DNA from: Gordius sp. MW1
Taxonomy: Eukaryota > Nematomorpha > Gordioida > Gordea > Gordiidae
DNA length: 64,000 bases
Direction of reading: 5' to 3'
Assembly (NCBI GenBank): GCA_964036665.1
Contig: OZ038527.1
Coordinates: 27,253,901 to 27,317,900 of the forward strand
The notes beneath the pieces are model-generated. The model worked only from the letters and a program-made list of their open reading frames with translations. It did no database searches and had not been told where the DNA came from. Shown in pieces: positions 49,390-61,526 of the stretch. A program made the translations under genes and the position numbers. How positions within the stretch are numbered: the first letter of the stretch is position 1; the number at the start of each line of letters is the position of its first letter.

Positions 49390-50300
49390 GCGTTTGGTTG
49401 GAGCTAAAGCTATAGCGGTTAGTCACTTTAGGTGCTATAAGCTATAGCGCTAATTACTTGGAGGCGCTAAGTTATAGCGCATGACACTTGGAGGTAGAGA
49501 CCTGCACGGGTGACCCGAAACTCGACCCTACATCGGGTGAAAATTTTGAAATGTCTTCGAGTCGGGTCGGGTTGAATATTTTAAAATGCTTTCGGGTCGG
49601 GTAGGATTTAGAGTGTCGGGTCTAAGGCTACGAATCTTACGTTGCATAATACACAGGATATATCTTTTAAATTAATGCTATTACATAAATTTTTTTAATT
49701 AATATTTAAATGTATAATTGAAAATCATTCATTTAGTTTATTAAACCGGTGAAAAGAAAATAAATGATCAAAATAATATCTTTAAATTGTATTTAAATAG
49801 TGCGAAGTGGTGGTTCATTATTAATTTAAATACATAAATATATATATTTATAAACCAACATAAAAGTAAGTTTAATTAAATGGTTTTTTGCAAACTATGC
49901 TTTTCAAATCAATTGCGACCCGATATTGTAGATGCTATCATATTTATACATTACTATAATAAATTATTCAAATAAATTTAATAATCAAAATCTATGGTAT
50001 AAATTAGTTTCATTAATCGCCTTAATTTGTCGATTAAATTGTAGATACCGCAATTTATCTTACTCTCGCGTTGGATACCAAAATTTTAAACACTTTCGGG
50101 AGAAATTTGATTAAAATTTAAACGCTATGGGTCGAGCAGGGTTGAGACTTTTAGAATGCTTTCGGGTCGGGTTCGGGTTGAAAACTACAAGTCAGGTCGG
50201 GTTGAAAAAAAGTGACTCTACTGTTCTCTTCTTGGAGGTGCTAGTGCTATAGCACATAGTCACTTGGGTTCTAGAGCTATAGCGCATAGTCAAATAAATT
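49390..50300. repeat. Short tandem array (cacttggaggtgctatagct type unit), split by an insertion
   Basis: Units of about 30 nt carrying cacttggaggcgct, agctatagcg and tagtcac recur at 49396-49494 and again at 50231-50295. The 736-bp element between them interrupts what was one array. Confidence 0.8.
49495..50230. mobile_element. 736-bp non-autonomous element (hAT-like) inside the tandem array
   Basis: Starts TAGAGACCTGCACGGGTGAC and ends tgactctactgttctctt, flanked by cttggagg on both sides (49487-49494, 50231-50238). Subterminal regions are packed with cgggtcgggt repeats in inverse arrangement, and the centre is AT-rich. The duplication is perfect, but the array itself repeats this octamer, so it is weaker evidence than elsewhere. 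Confidence 0.7.
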
Positions 50301-50807
50301 AGGAGTTCATTTTTATGGTGGATAACAGAAATGCCCAGGAATTTCTATTTTAGTTTTACAAAATATTTATACAAATATATAAGAAGCCATAAATTGACAA
50401 TTTACTCAGGAATTTCATCTATAAAATCATTGGCACATAATTAAAGGTGAACTAATAAAAATAATAGGTAATGAAATGTGATGAACTCTTGTTCTTTTTA
50501 TACAACTACCTCATCAAATTTGATTATCAAACTATTAAAAAATACAATAAGGTTCTATTTATATCTGAATATTAATTTGAATAATCTTACCAATAAACAA
50601 TATAAATTATTATAGGGTAGGTTAATAGAATATGATCACAGTATTGAGTTGCATGCAAGATGAATGGAAAAAAATTACATATTAAAAGTGGTATTTAAAA
50701 CTGATTTTATTCTGATATAATCAAACATATTTTTCTTTTAAGTATTTCACACATGACATTATGTATTTTACACTATAAATAATAGATAAGATTATTCCGA
50801 ATGGTTT

Positions 50808-50813
50808 TATTGT
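50808..50813 (-). promoter_or_regulatory. Poly(A) signal AATAAA for TMEM50
   Basis: Minus-strand AATAAA, 80 nt beyond the stop codon, at the usual distance from a 3' end. Confidence 0.6.
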
Positions 50814-50892
50814 AAAATTTCAAATAAATAGGCTGTACAAACAAACTTAGAAGTTTTAACATAAATAATAAGCTTTTATAAAAGGATAATAT

Positions 50893-51559
<667 letters not shown>

Positions 51560-51606
51560 TTTTTAACTCGTTAATTTGCTACCTAGACAATCTTTACCCA
51601 ATCGCC

Positions 51607-51744
51607 TTAAAACATATGTAGCTTACAATGTTCTAAATTGTGAAGGTTGCGCAGGAAGGCGCGCTCTACGGTCTGCTGACGAGGTACTGCAGTCTTAATA
51701 AAAAGAGCCACACTCACATCGTTAGTCTTTTCTTGTGAAGACAT
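51607..51744 (-). CDS. Small ORF of 45 codons just upstream of TMEM50
   Basis: ATG at 51744 and TAA at 51609-51607, 47 nt before the TMEM50 start codon, same strand. It begins MSSQEKTNDVSVALFIKTAV and has a C-terminal half rich in Arg/His/Leu. I recognise no family. Local base composition is richer in GC than the surroundings, as for coding or promoter-proximal DNA. It could be an upstream ORF in the TMEM50 leader, a separate micro-protein, or a first exon of another transcript (a GTGAGT follows codon 9). Confidence 0.4.
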   Translation of the reverse strand: MSSQEKTNDVSVALFIKTAVPRQQTVERAFLRNLHNLEHCKLHMF

Positions 51745-51798
51745 TCAATGTAAGTGTGTTGCAAACCGACCACTAGTGTATTATTTTTTCATAGAGAC

Positions 51799-52229
51799 CA
51801 TGGGCGTACGCAGGTTTTGAATTAGGGGGGGGGGGCAGATTAAAATTTTCTTGCGACCAAAAAATCCCTGAGAGCAAAAAAAAAAAAGGTCACGACTATC
51901 CAAAAAAAAATTTTCTTAGAGCAAAAAAAAATACTATCCAAAAATTTTCCTGAGAGCAAAAAAAAAGCAACTGCCCTAAATTAGGCAGTGAGAGCAGCCA
52001 GACCCCCTCCCCCCCCTGGCAAATTAGGGGGCTGGCAGGGGGTCCGGCTGCCCCCCTCCGGCTAATTAGGGGGGGGGGCAAAACATATTTTTTTTAATTT
52101 GCTAGGGTTTTTGTATTGAAATTTTTTTTTTATTTTATCAAATTATGGCTAAATTTAAAAAAATGATTATTTTGCCCCTCCATTAATCATTATAGCCCCA
52201 TTACTCTTTTAATCCTGGCTAGGCCCATG
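51799..52229. mobile_element. Composite MITE family A copy (431 bp)
   Basis: CATGGGCGTACGCAGG at the left and CTGGCTAGGCCCATGG at the right. Inside are poly-A-rich repeats (agagcaaaaaaaaa) and a second set of arms (ctggcaaattaggggg, ccggctaattaggggg). It appears to be two family A copies or a copy with an internal expansion. The antisense open frame at 51896-52081 is repeat. Confidence 0.65.
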
Positions 52230-54639
52230 GTGGTCTATAAAATTTAATCGACAAATTAAAATGTGATTTATGAAATTAATTGATACCACTGATTTTGATG
52301 ACTAAATTTATTTAAATGATTTATTATAGAGATTTATAAATATGATAGCATTTACATTATCGGGAATGAACTTCCACTTCAACAATTTAAATTCAATTTA
52401 AAAATATTATTTTGTTGATCTATTTTACCTTTCACGATCAAATGTAAATTTGCGTCCAAATTAAATCAATCACATTTAAAAGAACAAAAGGAATTTAGTT
52501 TAAGTTTCAAGGTCATCCGTGCAATTTTGTATGACTAGCGTTCTTGTATCTTGATTTGGTAATTAATTTTAACCTCGTTTATATTATAACGCCAAATTAT
52601 TCTTGCATTTCCCATAAATTAATTGTTGTAAGTATTCATGCCTTAGGTTAGGCAATACATAAATATAAAATCAAATTAACATTTATTTATCCACAGTGGT
52701 GCTATTTTATGTTAAAAGGAAGTAAATAGTACCAAGTACCCCTTCCCCTCATGCCTTATTTGTTTCATCAATGTGATGGTTAATGCAACTAGAAATATGG
52801 CACATGAGGCGGTTTTATAAAAACAAGAGCGCACACCCTCTAGTAATTTTATCTACCATTTAGGGCCATGGGGAGGGAACAAGTAATAAGAAAGGGACCC
52901 CATATAATGGTGATGGTACTTAATCTGTTTCCTCCTTTTAAAGCGCTGGTCTAAAATGACGCGCACTAACACAGCATTACAAGGTTCCTGCAATATATTT
53001 TTAGAAATTAAGCATAAAAAATTTAGACGTTATTAAAATTACGGTTGAATTAGGAATGTAGAGACTAATTTGAATATACGTTTGGTCTATCTTAAATTTT
53101 AATATATCAATTCGGGTCCAATTTAAATTTATATTATCGCTAATTGATTATTAAATCCTCATTTATTTCGAATAATATTTTAACGATCTATTCACCTCAT
53201 CTACTGTGTCAATTTCTCTTTTTATGCTAATTACCCTTTCTCCTTCAATATATGTATACAGTTCTTAAGCTTAGCAAAAACATAATATTTTTTGTTTCCT
53301 ACCTTTCTTTTAAGCTACATCTCCCTCATTAAAGGAGCTACATTTAGAGGCTTAAAATGAAATCTTATGTATTTTGCATTGGACGTCCTATATTATCTAG
53401 GCCAGTATTATAGGTTTTACATATGCATTAGCTATCTTTTTATAAGAGGCAATATAAATTTGTTATATATTATGCACCACCAATTAATTAAAGAACAGTG
53501 GACAATCGGTATAAGATCAATTTGTCAGTCATACATTTTTTATAATTTTGGCTTCATTACGCCTCATTTTATCAAATTAATATTTTCGAAATTTGCATTT
53601 AAGAAATTACGATAATAAAAAAAAATTCTAAATGTAAAATGGCAGGCTATTGAAAAGTACATCAAGTTTGAAAAAAAAGTTATAACTCTTATGCTTATGT
53701 TAACTAAATCAAGTAATCAATTATTCGGTAAAATTAACTCGGCTCGGGTGCCATTATAATAATCTCGTCACCTCTCGATCTAGAAAAATGTTGGTCTCAT
53801 CTAGTCTGATTAGTAATATCGATACGTCTCAACTTTTGAAAATTTTTTATACTTTTTTTACAATAATTTTTTTTTAAATTACGATGGCAAACTATTTTTT
53901 ACTTAAAAGCCTTTGAAAACATGTCTTTTAAATGTTTGAATTAGCTGGGACCCATAGTTAGCATTGGCGAATAAGTAATGTTGGATAAATCATTTAAGAC
54001 AAGAGTTTTATTTAACACTATGATATACTGTCATCAGGTTCCTAAAGAATTTACGGCATGTTTATGAAATGATTCTAAAGACTTGAAAAATAAGAGTTGA
54101 GACTTTTTAACATTATTTTTATCATAAATAAGATGTTGCACATATTACAATGTTGTAAAAACACCTATAAAAGTAGCATTGTGGCTGGTGTTCTGCGGAT
54201 TTAAATAAATTGCACACATACAATTTTATTAAAAATACTTAGAAAACAAATTCTAATGTAAGGTCCCATTTTATGACTCAAAATATTTAATCCTATTTAT
54301 AAAATGATTTAGCCTCAAACTATTATTTTATTAATAAAATATATTTTAGAGTAGTGCAAGATCGCACTGAAAATTCAGTGGATTAGAGTCAACCTGCCGA
54401 CCCTAACTTATATTAAAAGGTAACGTAAATGGCGAAACAAATGCATAATATGATTTATGGAATAAGAATATCAAAGGTCCATGATTTCAAGCATAAGAAA
54501 GAGACTCTTAAACAACTCATAATTTAATCTATGCTTATAAAAGCAATTTTTCGGCTGCCACAGAATTCGCTGGAGTGCTTAAAGCCATTGTAGCCAAATA
54601 TCTATAATAATTTTGATCAATTAAGGATGTAAATCAAAA
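52230..54639. other. No gene recognised
   Basis: 2.4 kb of AT-rich sequence. A plus-strand frame of 82 codons at 53367-53615 is hydrophobic and Ile/Tyr/Phe-rich, as expected by chance at this composition. No repeat unit matching others in the window was seen. Confidence 0.4.
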
Positions 54640-54815
54640 AGTGCTGGACATGGGGGTACCGGGGAGGAGAGGAAGAGGGCAAACTGGTGTCATGTGGAAA
54701 GGCAAGTCGATAACGCTATGAAAACAAAAGAGATTGTCAATACCCGGTCGAGATGGAAGAAACCATCAAAACAAACCCCACGACTGTGGGATTAAATAAT
54801 TGATAAAGAACAATA
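54640..54815 (+). pseudogene. RTE LINE tail fragment
   Basis: gtgctggacatgggggtacc, ggaaaggcaagtcgataac and aaacaaaccccacgactgtg match the 3' end of the RTE copy at 7800-7980. Short and broken. Confidence 0.65.
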
Positions 54816-54839
54816 AGACAGGATAATGTCATGAGCGTA

Positions 54840-54976
54840 GCCAAAACAGGGGCGGTTGCCCCCCTATAAACCCAAAAATAGGTTGAAATTTTTTAAAAAT
54901 ATGGCTAAAATTTCAATAATGATTCTTTTGCCCCTCTCCAAATCTTTCCTGCCCACCTCTAATTCCAATGCTGGCT
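54840..54976. mobile_element. MITE family A copy, right end lost
   Basis: catgagcgtagccaaaacagg at the left, inverted core, ends near ccaatgctggctgc without the CCCATG terminus. It abuts the RTE fragment. Confidence 0.65.
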
Positions 54977-55495
54977 GCTTTATTAATATTTATTAATTCA
55001 TCAGAACTTAATTCAAGTATGTAGGTTTATATTATAATTAATGCTAGGATATAGATGTGCAACTAAATAGTTTTAAAAATTTTTTAAGCCCTAAGAGCCA
55101 CTCATAATTTAGTCAGCTAGCTAAAATTATCAAAATTTGAATATTAAGCGGCTTCCCAATGTCAAAGGTTTGAATTCTAAAATAAAAGAATACACAATTA
55201 AATTTACTATATTAAGATTATGATGTTTAATAAATAAATAATTTTAAAAACCGAGATCTCGCTGATAAAATTTTGTCTCGGAGTGTTCGATCTCAGCTCA
55301 ATTTTTCAAAGTCTCGTTTTTATTGGACTACCAAATTCGCCAGTTCTTCAAAAGTTGGTGCTTCTAGTTTACCAAAAAGAGATAGTTAAAAAATCTGGCA
55401 TAGATTATGGAGTCTTTAATTCAAACATTATGTATTTATAATGGCAACTTAATGTTGCTTAAATTCTTTTTTTTCTACTTAAATTGACCTAAAGT

Positions 55496-55666
55496 CATGG
55501 GCGTAGCCAGGTTTTGGATTAGGGGGGAGGGGGCGAAACGTTTAAGAGTTCAATGGGGGGGGGGGGGGGGGCAAAACATATATTTTTGTAAATTTAGGGT
55601 CTATGCATTGAAAAAAATTCTTTTTGTCCGCCCCCCTCTGCCCCCCCCCTCCTCGCTAAGCCCATG
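55496..55666. mobile_element. MITE family A copy with long G and C runs
   Basis: CATGGGCGTAGCCAGG to CTCGCTAAGCCCATG. A G run (about 55555-55571) faces C runs near 55630-55650, so the strand can form a G:C hairpin stem. Flanks cctaaagt and gctaaaga match 6 of 8. The open frame at 55497-55724 is this element. Confidence 0.8.
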
Positions 55667-56039
55667 GCTAAAGAAAATTTCATTTATAATTATAACCTTT
55701 TTGCAAAATTTAATTACACTGTAGGGGTTATGAATAAACAGTTAATAGAAACCCAAGAAGAATTAGCGCATATTAAAGGACTCATCCATTCTGTTAGCTG
55801 TAATAAAAGTCTAGCCATTAATTTCAGATTCATTACTACCATAATTTTATTCGTATAAATTAAGGTTAGTTAATCAGATATAAACCCTTCCCCAATATTA
55901 TTGCAAATATATAGGTCTGCACTTTTTATTTCATCATTTTAATTAAAAAAGTAATGAAATATAGGATAATATTAAACATAATATTCAAATCTCTAAGTTA
56001 AATATTAGATTACCAACAAAACTTAAGATTACATGACTT

Positions 56040-57590
56040 AAATTGGCTCTGCACAGAAGGTATTCAACAGGGTGACCCTCTAGGTCTACCTTTGTTTTGT
56101 CTAGGGATCAAATGTTTAACCAAATCTCTCTCAAACCAATGCTCTTTATCATTAAACGTCTGGTAACTAGACGATGCCACCTTATGCGGCCCTCCAGAAG
56201 AAATCTCCAAGGCCATTCTTTTAATCCGAGATTATGAAGCCGTCCTAAACCTGAAATAGAATATCTCTAAATGTGAGATTTATCAGTGCCCGGATACAGA
56301 CATATTTCCCATTTTTAAGCCCTTTTTTAAAGTTGAAATGAAAAGTTTAATTCATCTAGCCTCCAATAGGTGGGCAAAGCCTTAATTGAGTTTTTACATA
56401 ATCACTTATCAACTCTTTCCTCGAAGATAGAAATTCTTACTACCCTCCCAAAACATCACGCATTTTATATCATCAAAAATTATTTTAATATCTCGAAAAT
56501 TCAACACTGCTTCCGGTCCTCATCAGCTTTTTTATTACGCAAGATTTTAAAAAGCTACGAGAGCTTTATGAAAACACGCTAGAAGCCATCCTTAATAACA
56601 AATTCAGCACTTCTTCGTGGCTCCAAGCCTCAGTACCTACTAAAGCTGGCGGCTTAGGCATACGCCCAGCTACTTCAATTTCATTAGCAGCCTTTATCTC
56701 TTCGTATAAATCCGCCCAACGTTTGATTGACCGATTAATCACAACAAGCAAAGATCCATCGTTTGTACAAGCTTTAGATGTCTGGTCTGCCAACGTCAAC
56801 CCAGGGACCCCCTTCCCCATAACCTCAAGACAAAAGGATTGGGATGCTGGCCTCGTATCGCGCTCCGTTGATTACCTCTTATCGAGTTGCGACGCCCGCA
56901 CTTCAACCTTAAATCTTTGGTTTTTGACGGATCGGGTCACGAGTAGCTAGAAGCCTATCCTAGTTTACTTTCTGGGTTGATGTTGGAGGACCCAGAGCTA
57001 GCATACTCCATCGCCCTCAGACTAAGAATTCCCTATTCAAAGGAAAATTCCTGCCGCAACTGCTCCCAGAACATAGACATTTATGCAGGGCACCCCCTAC
57101 ATTACATTTACAATAAATTTAAATACATAAGGCACGAAAAGGTGAAAAGCCATATTCAGGCCGCTTTTAAAAAAGCCAATATCCCGTCCGTTTTAGAGCC
57201 GTCAGACCCTTCTTTGGAGGGAGGGATGCGACCAGACTGCTCTACCCTCATCCCTTGGCAAAATGGCCTACCCCTTAAATGGGATTTCACCTGCATAGAC
57301 ATTTTCGCCCCCTCTAACCAGAACTACAACGCTCTGACCCTCGCCGAACACCGCAAAAACGGTAAAATACCAGGCCCTCCTACCCTCTAATATCTTTACC
57401 CCTATCGTTGCCTCGTGTTCTGAGACTTTTGGTCCTGCCGCCATAAGCTTTCTAAAGAAATCAGCCGTCGCTGCCCGCCCTCTAAATATTCCACAAATTT
57501 TTTACTTATACAAAAAATTGGCATTTTTATAGCAAAGTACAATTTTAAATCCCTGGCCGACAGCTGGCCATTTTTAATAGATGACACATG
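56040..57590 (+). pseudogene. Decayed LINE, RT end and C-terminal domain (family L2a)
   Basis: Longest copy of this LINE here. The RT region near 56060-56200 has EGIQQGDPL-like sequence and the catalytic LDDATLCG. About 56600-56700 reads WLQASVPTKAGGLGIR. Then KDWDAGLVSRSVDYL, a cysteine motif (CRNC, GHPLHY) and DCSTLIPWQNG with WDFTCIDIFAPSN up to about 57390. Stops and frame changes break it at several places, so it is inactive. It aligns block for block with 10314-11291. The open frames listed within 56566-57587 are pieces or shadows. Confidence 0.8.
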
Positions 57591-58478
57591 CGCCGCTTTT
57601 GAAATTTTTTTTTTGTTTTATACCCGCTCTTATATTTTTCGAATTTTAACACTTCGTTTTTATAATGTTCTTACGTTCAAATAAACAATATATATAAAAA
57701 AAATGGCTCTGCAATATAATAAGTCTGTTACAAAAGTGTATAAAATGATTTCAACGTTATTATATAATAGGATTATTAATTTTTCCTTAATGATTATGGT
57801 TGCCCTATTAAAAAATAATACAGAGTGAAAATTGAAGTTTTTAAGCATCCTATTGTCATAAGATAGAATAACAATGTAAAATGTCGGTATTATCTAATAT
57901 TGCAGCAGAAATATAAAATTGTACGAGATAGTTTTAAATACTGAGCACCATTTTATTGATCTGAAGAGATTAAGATAAAAGGTTCAGTGTTAGGAAGGAT
58001 CTTTGTATCAACGTTAGTCCTGTCTATTATTTATAATGTGTAAAAATTTGATATACAAATATACGATCATATTGTTATATCATGTGCGCTAACTGATTAT
58101 ATAAAAATTGTAAAAAATAATAAGGTAAGTAAAAGTTGGCGCCACTTTCATCTTGATATCTGGCTTTTGCATATACAGATAAAAATTTAAAGATTTTAAG
58201 GCAACCAATGCATCTAATTATAAAATTAATTGGTTGAGGACTTATTGATACGTGTAGTATTATGTAATCACTTAAGTCCAAATGGAGAAATCGGACAAGA
58301 ATTTTATCAGAAGGTGATTAATAAGTTCTATATAAATTAATGTATCATAAATATTCGGAATTAGACAACCGTTAGAATAACAAAGACCGACTCGATATTT
58401 AATAGATTTAACGTGTTATAAGCTATAATATAATTAAAACGACTTCAAACAAATTTTATGATTAGTATGATATCTCAC
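57591..58478. other. AT-rich, no gene recognised
   Basis: Nothing with coding character; minus-strand frames at 57660-57848 and 58075-58281 have chance composition. Ends at the target duplication of the next MITE. Confidence 0.4.
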
Positions 58479-58630
58479 CATGGGCGTAGCCAGGAGGGAA
58501 GCAGCCGCCTTCCTGCCCCCCCCCCCCTCTAAATGGCGAGAAAAAAAATTTAAATGCAAAAACCCTTGAAAATTAAAAAAAAATTACGTTTTGCCCCCCC
58601 CCCCCTAATCCAAAACCTGGTACGCCCATG
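58479..58630. mobile_element. MITE family A copy with perfect 8-bp duplication
   Basis: CATGGGCGTAGCCAGG to CCTGGTACGCCCATG, 152 bp, flanked by tatctcac on both sides (58471-58478, 58631-58638). C runs only; inverted orientation. Confidence 0.92.
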
Positions 58631-58638
58631 TATCTCAC

Positions 58639-60398
58639 CGGTTGTCATTTTAAAAACTTATTTGCCGGACATTGTAAATTAAGAATTGGTTATTAGTCAC
58701 GTTTTGGTGACCTATGATGGTTTTCTAAATTTTGTATAAATTTTTATTTAATGAAAAATATTTGAAAACTGATATCCGGCCAAATATTATATTAGTGCTT
58801 GGCCTTAATTGAATTAATTTTGCAATTATAAAAGACTATTATTAAGTTACAAAGATGATACAACTCTTGTATCTTATTAGCCATCATATATTACCAAGGT
58901 TTTTTTTCAAAGAATGGAACGGATATGCGGTCATGATAATAAAATACATTTTAATTTAATTATGCTATGTTTTAAAAAACACATATTTTAATAATGACAA
59001 AACTTTTTTAAGGATTTATAAAACCATGGGCTAAAATTAAGTTTTAAAAAGCGCTGCGACATCTAATAGCTAGTCTCAAAAATGTATACATCCTAAACAT
59101 TTTATATTTCCATTAACGAATGTTCTAATATTAGTTAATGTTTCTAACACATATGTTTTTGTTTAGGCAATTCCCAATTATAAAATTTATTATACAGATT
59201 TGATGTGCTATAGATGGTATAAATGCTACAATTATCTAATTTCACTATTGAAAAATAATTAAAAAATAAAAATATGATGTAAAAATAGGTTATTTTAAAC
59301 TAAAAATATATACTATAGGTTTGTTCAAAGTTGTGATAATTTGTTATATCAAATAAATGATCATTTAAAAATTAATCACAGCAATTCTGAATCTTTATCG
59401 TCTTTATTTCAAATATAATATTATCTCCAAATTGTAATTATTCCGCTTAATTTATTAAGAACTATTTGATACATTTGAATAAGGTTCTTACAATTTAAGC
59501 CGTAAGTCATTGTTAATCGCTTGAAAGATCTCTAATTATACAAAAACGTTTAAAATTTGTCGCCAAGGTCTTCATATGTCATTTTTATGATTGACCCTTG
59601 CAAGATAGAAATCATAAAAATTGACCAGTTCGGTAATTTCGCAACACAAATGGTCCCCATTAACCGAGATCAAAAGTGATAAGATATAGATATGAATGGT
59701 CATTATAAAATATGTTATTTCAGTTACATGAAAGCTGTATCAATTTAGTAGAGAATCATAAGGCACTAATGCTAATATTAAACATTATAATTAAAGGATT
59801 TAATATGTTTAACTATTTGTAACATATAAAGTCACTAAACATACAAAGAACCTTTTTAATTTTTTTAATTTTAATTATTAACCAAGCTACAGTAAAATGG
59901 CAGGTACATCGTTTAAGTCTTAACTTAAAATTTGCATATATATTAAAATTCTTTGAATTTCATTGAGCATATAAATGAAATCGCAGCGGGAAAATGAGTG
60001 ATTAATTGGCATGTTAAATTTAAAATCGCAAAATGCAGCAGCTCATTTAAAATAATTTTAATTATATTTAGACGGTCATCGACCTAAGTTTTTGACATAC
60101 AACTCAAAATTTGTTAATTTACTTTTAAAATTTAAATTAGTACATTCATATATTTTATTTCTTTAAAGTTTATTTTAATATTGTGGAGAGTGCAATGGAT
60201 CTTTTTATTGTTTTCTAGTAAATGCCCTTCAATAATCATTGTTATGTTCACATTGTATTAAAACACTTCATTTTTTAATTTTGAGGAACCAAGCCAGTAA
60301 TTAGTGATTTAATTAAATTCAATTTATTTTTATTATAGTGAACGTTTTATATGAAGTAATAAAAGTAAATGAAATTAAAGTTCAAATACAACTTTATT
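58639..60398. other. AT-rich, no gene recognised
   Basis: 1.8 kb with no exon, repeat family member or RNA gene that I can support. It includes the presumed 3' flank of the zinc-finger gene. Confidence 0.4.
60393..60398 (-). promoter_or_regulatory. Poly(A) signal AATAAA beside the zinc-finger stop codon
   Basis: Minus-strand AATAAA starting at the base after the TAA stop (60401-60399). If used, the 3' UTR would be extremely short. Confidence 0.45.
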
Positions 60399-61526
60399 TT
60401 ATATGGTGATTTTCGTTTTATGGGGTACTTTGCGGTGTTTCAAGTAAAGTTTGTGTTCTTTACCCTGACCAATTTCCTGCACTGAATCGAATATATCATG
60501 ACCCTCGGTGTCTGACCAATGATTTAAAACAGTTTTATGGGCTTGATACTGTTTCAATGTAGGTAGTATCATATCACAAATGAGACACATGAAATGTTTG
60601 TGGTCTTTCTGATGTCGCAAAACATCCCTTTGACATCTAAATCTGTAATGACACACGTAGCACGGGTATTCCTTGATTTCTAAAGTTTTTTTTATCATAT
60701 AATGGACTTAAACGTTAAATCTCATACCAAGGTGACAAATAAAAGGACTCGACATTTAAAGGAGTTTTATAATTTCAAATAGCTATAGAGAGTCTTATGT
60801 AAATCATCAAGAACGTCGCTAAGATAGTTTTCTTGTTTATAATATATGAGATGCCTCTTTAGCGTCTGTCGTTATATAATACGTGTCCCATCTTATAAAA
60901 TATTTATACCTAACTTATAAAATTTATGAACAAGATAGTACCTCAGGATTAATTAACAATTATGAGATTTTAATCTACTTTGTGGCTTACCAGTAATTTA
61001 AAGAAAATGAAAAATATCAATCAATCGAAAATCTAGGCACTCAAGCACTCGCTCTCTTGAAACAAATTGGAAAAGCGATCTCTAGCGTCTCATTAGATTT
61101 AAAAGAGTACTTTTTTATCAGGCAAAAGATCACGATGAAATTTTTAAATCCAACACGATTTCCATACACGGATCAATGCCATCCGTTTAGTTTTAGCGCA
61201 TTTTATAGTTTTTTAGTCCTAAATGCAATATTTTTAAACCATTTTAATAACTTATTTTGAATATTTAAAAAATATAAGATAACAATTTACTTTTTTCATC
61301 ACAGCCATAATCATAAACTTCACTCTCTTCCGTAGAGCTACCTTGATCATATCGTTGCTCTTCGTCTTCTTCCCAACTCTCATTATCATCGTCGGAGCTG
61401 GCATAACTTTCACTGTCATTACCATCACTGGCACCAGTGCTATAATCAGTATTATCGGACAGAGAGTCAAAGCAATATTCTTCACTAACTATCGATCTTG
61501 TTTCCTCTTTATGTGCCGCATCTGGA
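60399..61526 (-). CDS. C2H2 zinc-finger protein with acidic region, last two exons (5' end not found)
   Basis: Exons about 61526-61291 and 60679-60399, phase-consistent across a GT..AG intron. The upstream exon is strongly acidic (DSESYASSDDDNESWEEDEE), and only this frame is open. The last exon has one classical finger (CYVCHYRF...HQKDH, C-x2-C-x12-H-x3-H) and one U1/JAZ-like finger (CLICDMIL...HKTVLNH, C-x2-C-x12-H-x5-H). It ends in a short basic tail. A nucleic-acid-binding nuclear role is likely from the fingers; the family member is not recognised. The upstream boundary assumes the AG near 61527. A LINE tail sits in the intron. A possible earlier exon near 62216-62265 (ends IPRK before GTGAGG) is only a guess. 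Confidence 0.72.
61029..61205 (+). pseudogene. LINE L2a 3' tail in the zinc-finger intron
   Basis: LLKQIGKAISSVSLDLKEYF and IRQKITM match the C-terminus of the copy at 10314-11291 almost residue for residue, so this is a fairly recent 5'-truncated insertion. The reading frame at 61057-61260 starts inside it and is not a gene. Confidence 0.85.

Larger units (their letters stand above)
47878..50892. other. Intergenic region between the sorting nexin and TMEM50
   Basis: Contains a family A MITE (48261-48414), a GC-clustered repeat (48898-48975), a tandem array with an inserted element (49390-50300) and the TMEM50 poly(A) signal (50808-50813). No exon convincingly seen; a minus-strand frame near 48710-48850 is open for about 45 codons but has no family features. 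Confidence 0.5.

Noticed and set aside
55664..55858. Plus-strand ORF of 64 codons after a family A MITE
   Set aside because: The start is inside the MITE end; a short polar stretch (QLIETQEELAHIKGL) looks coding-like, but no splice context or homology supports it.
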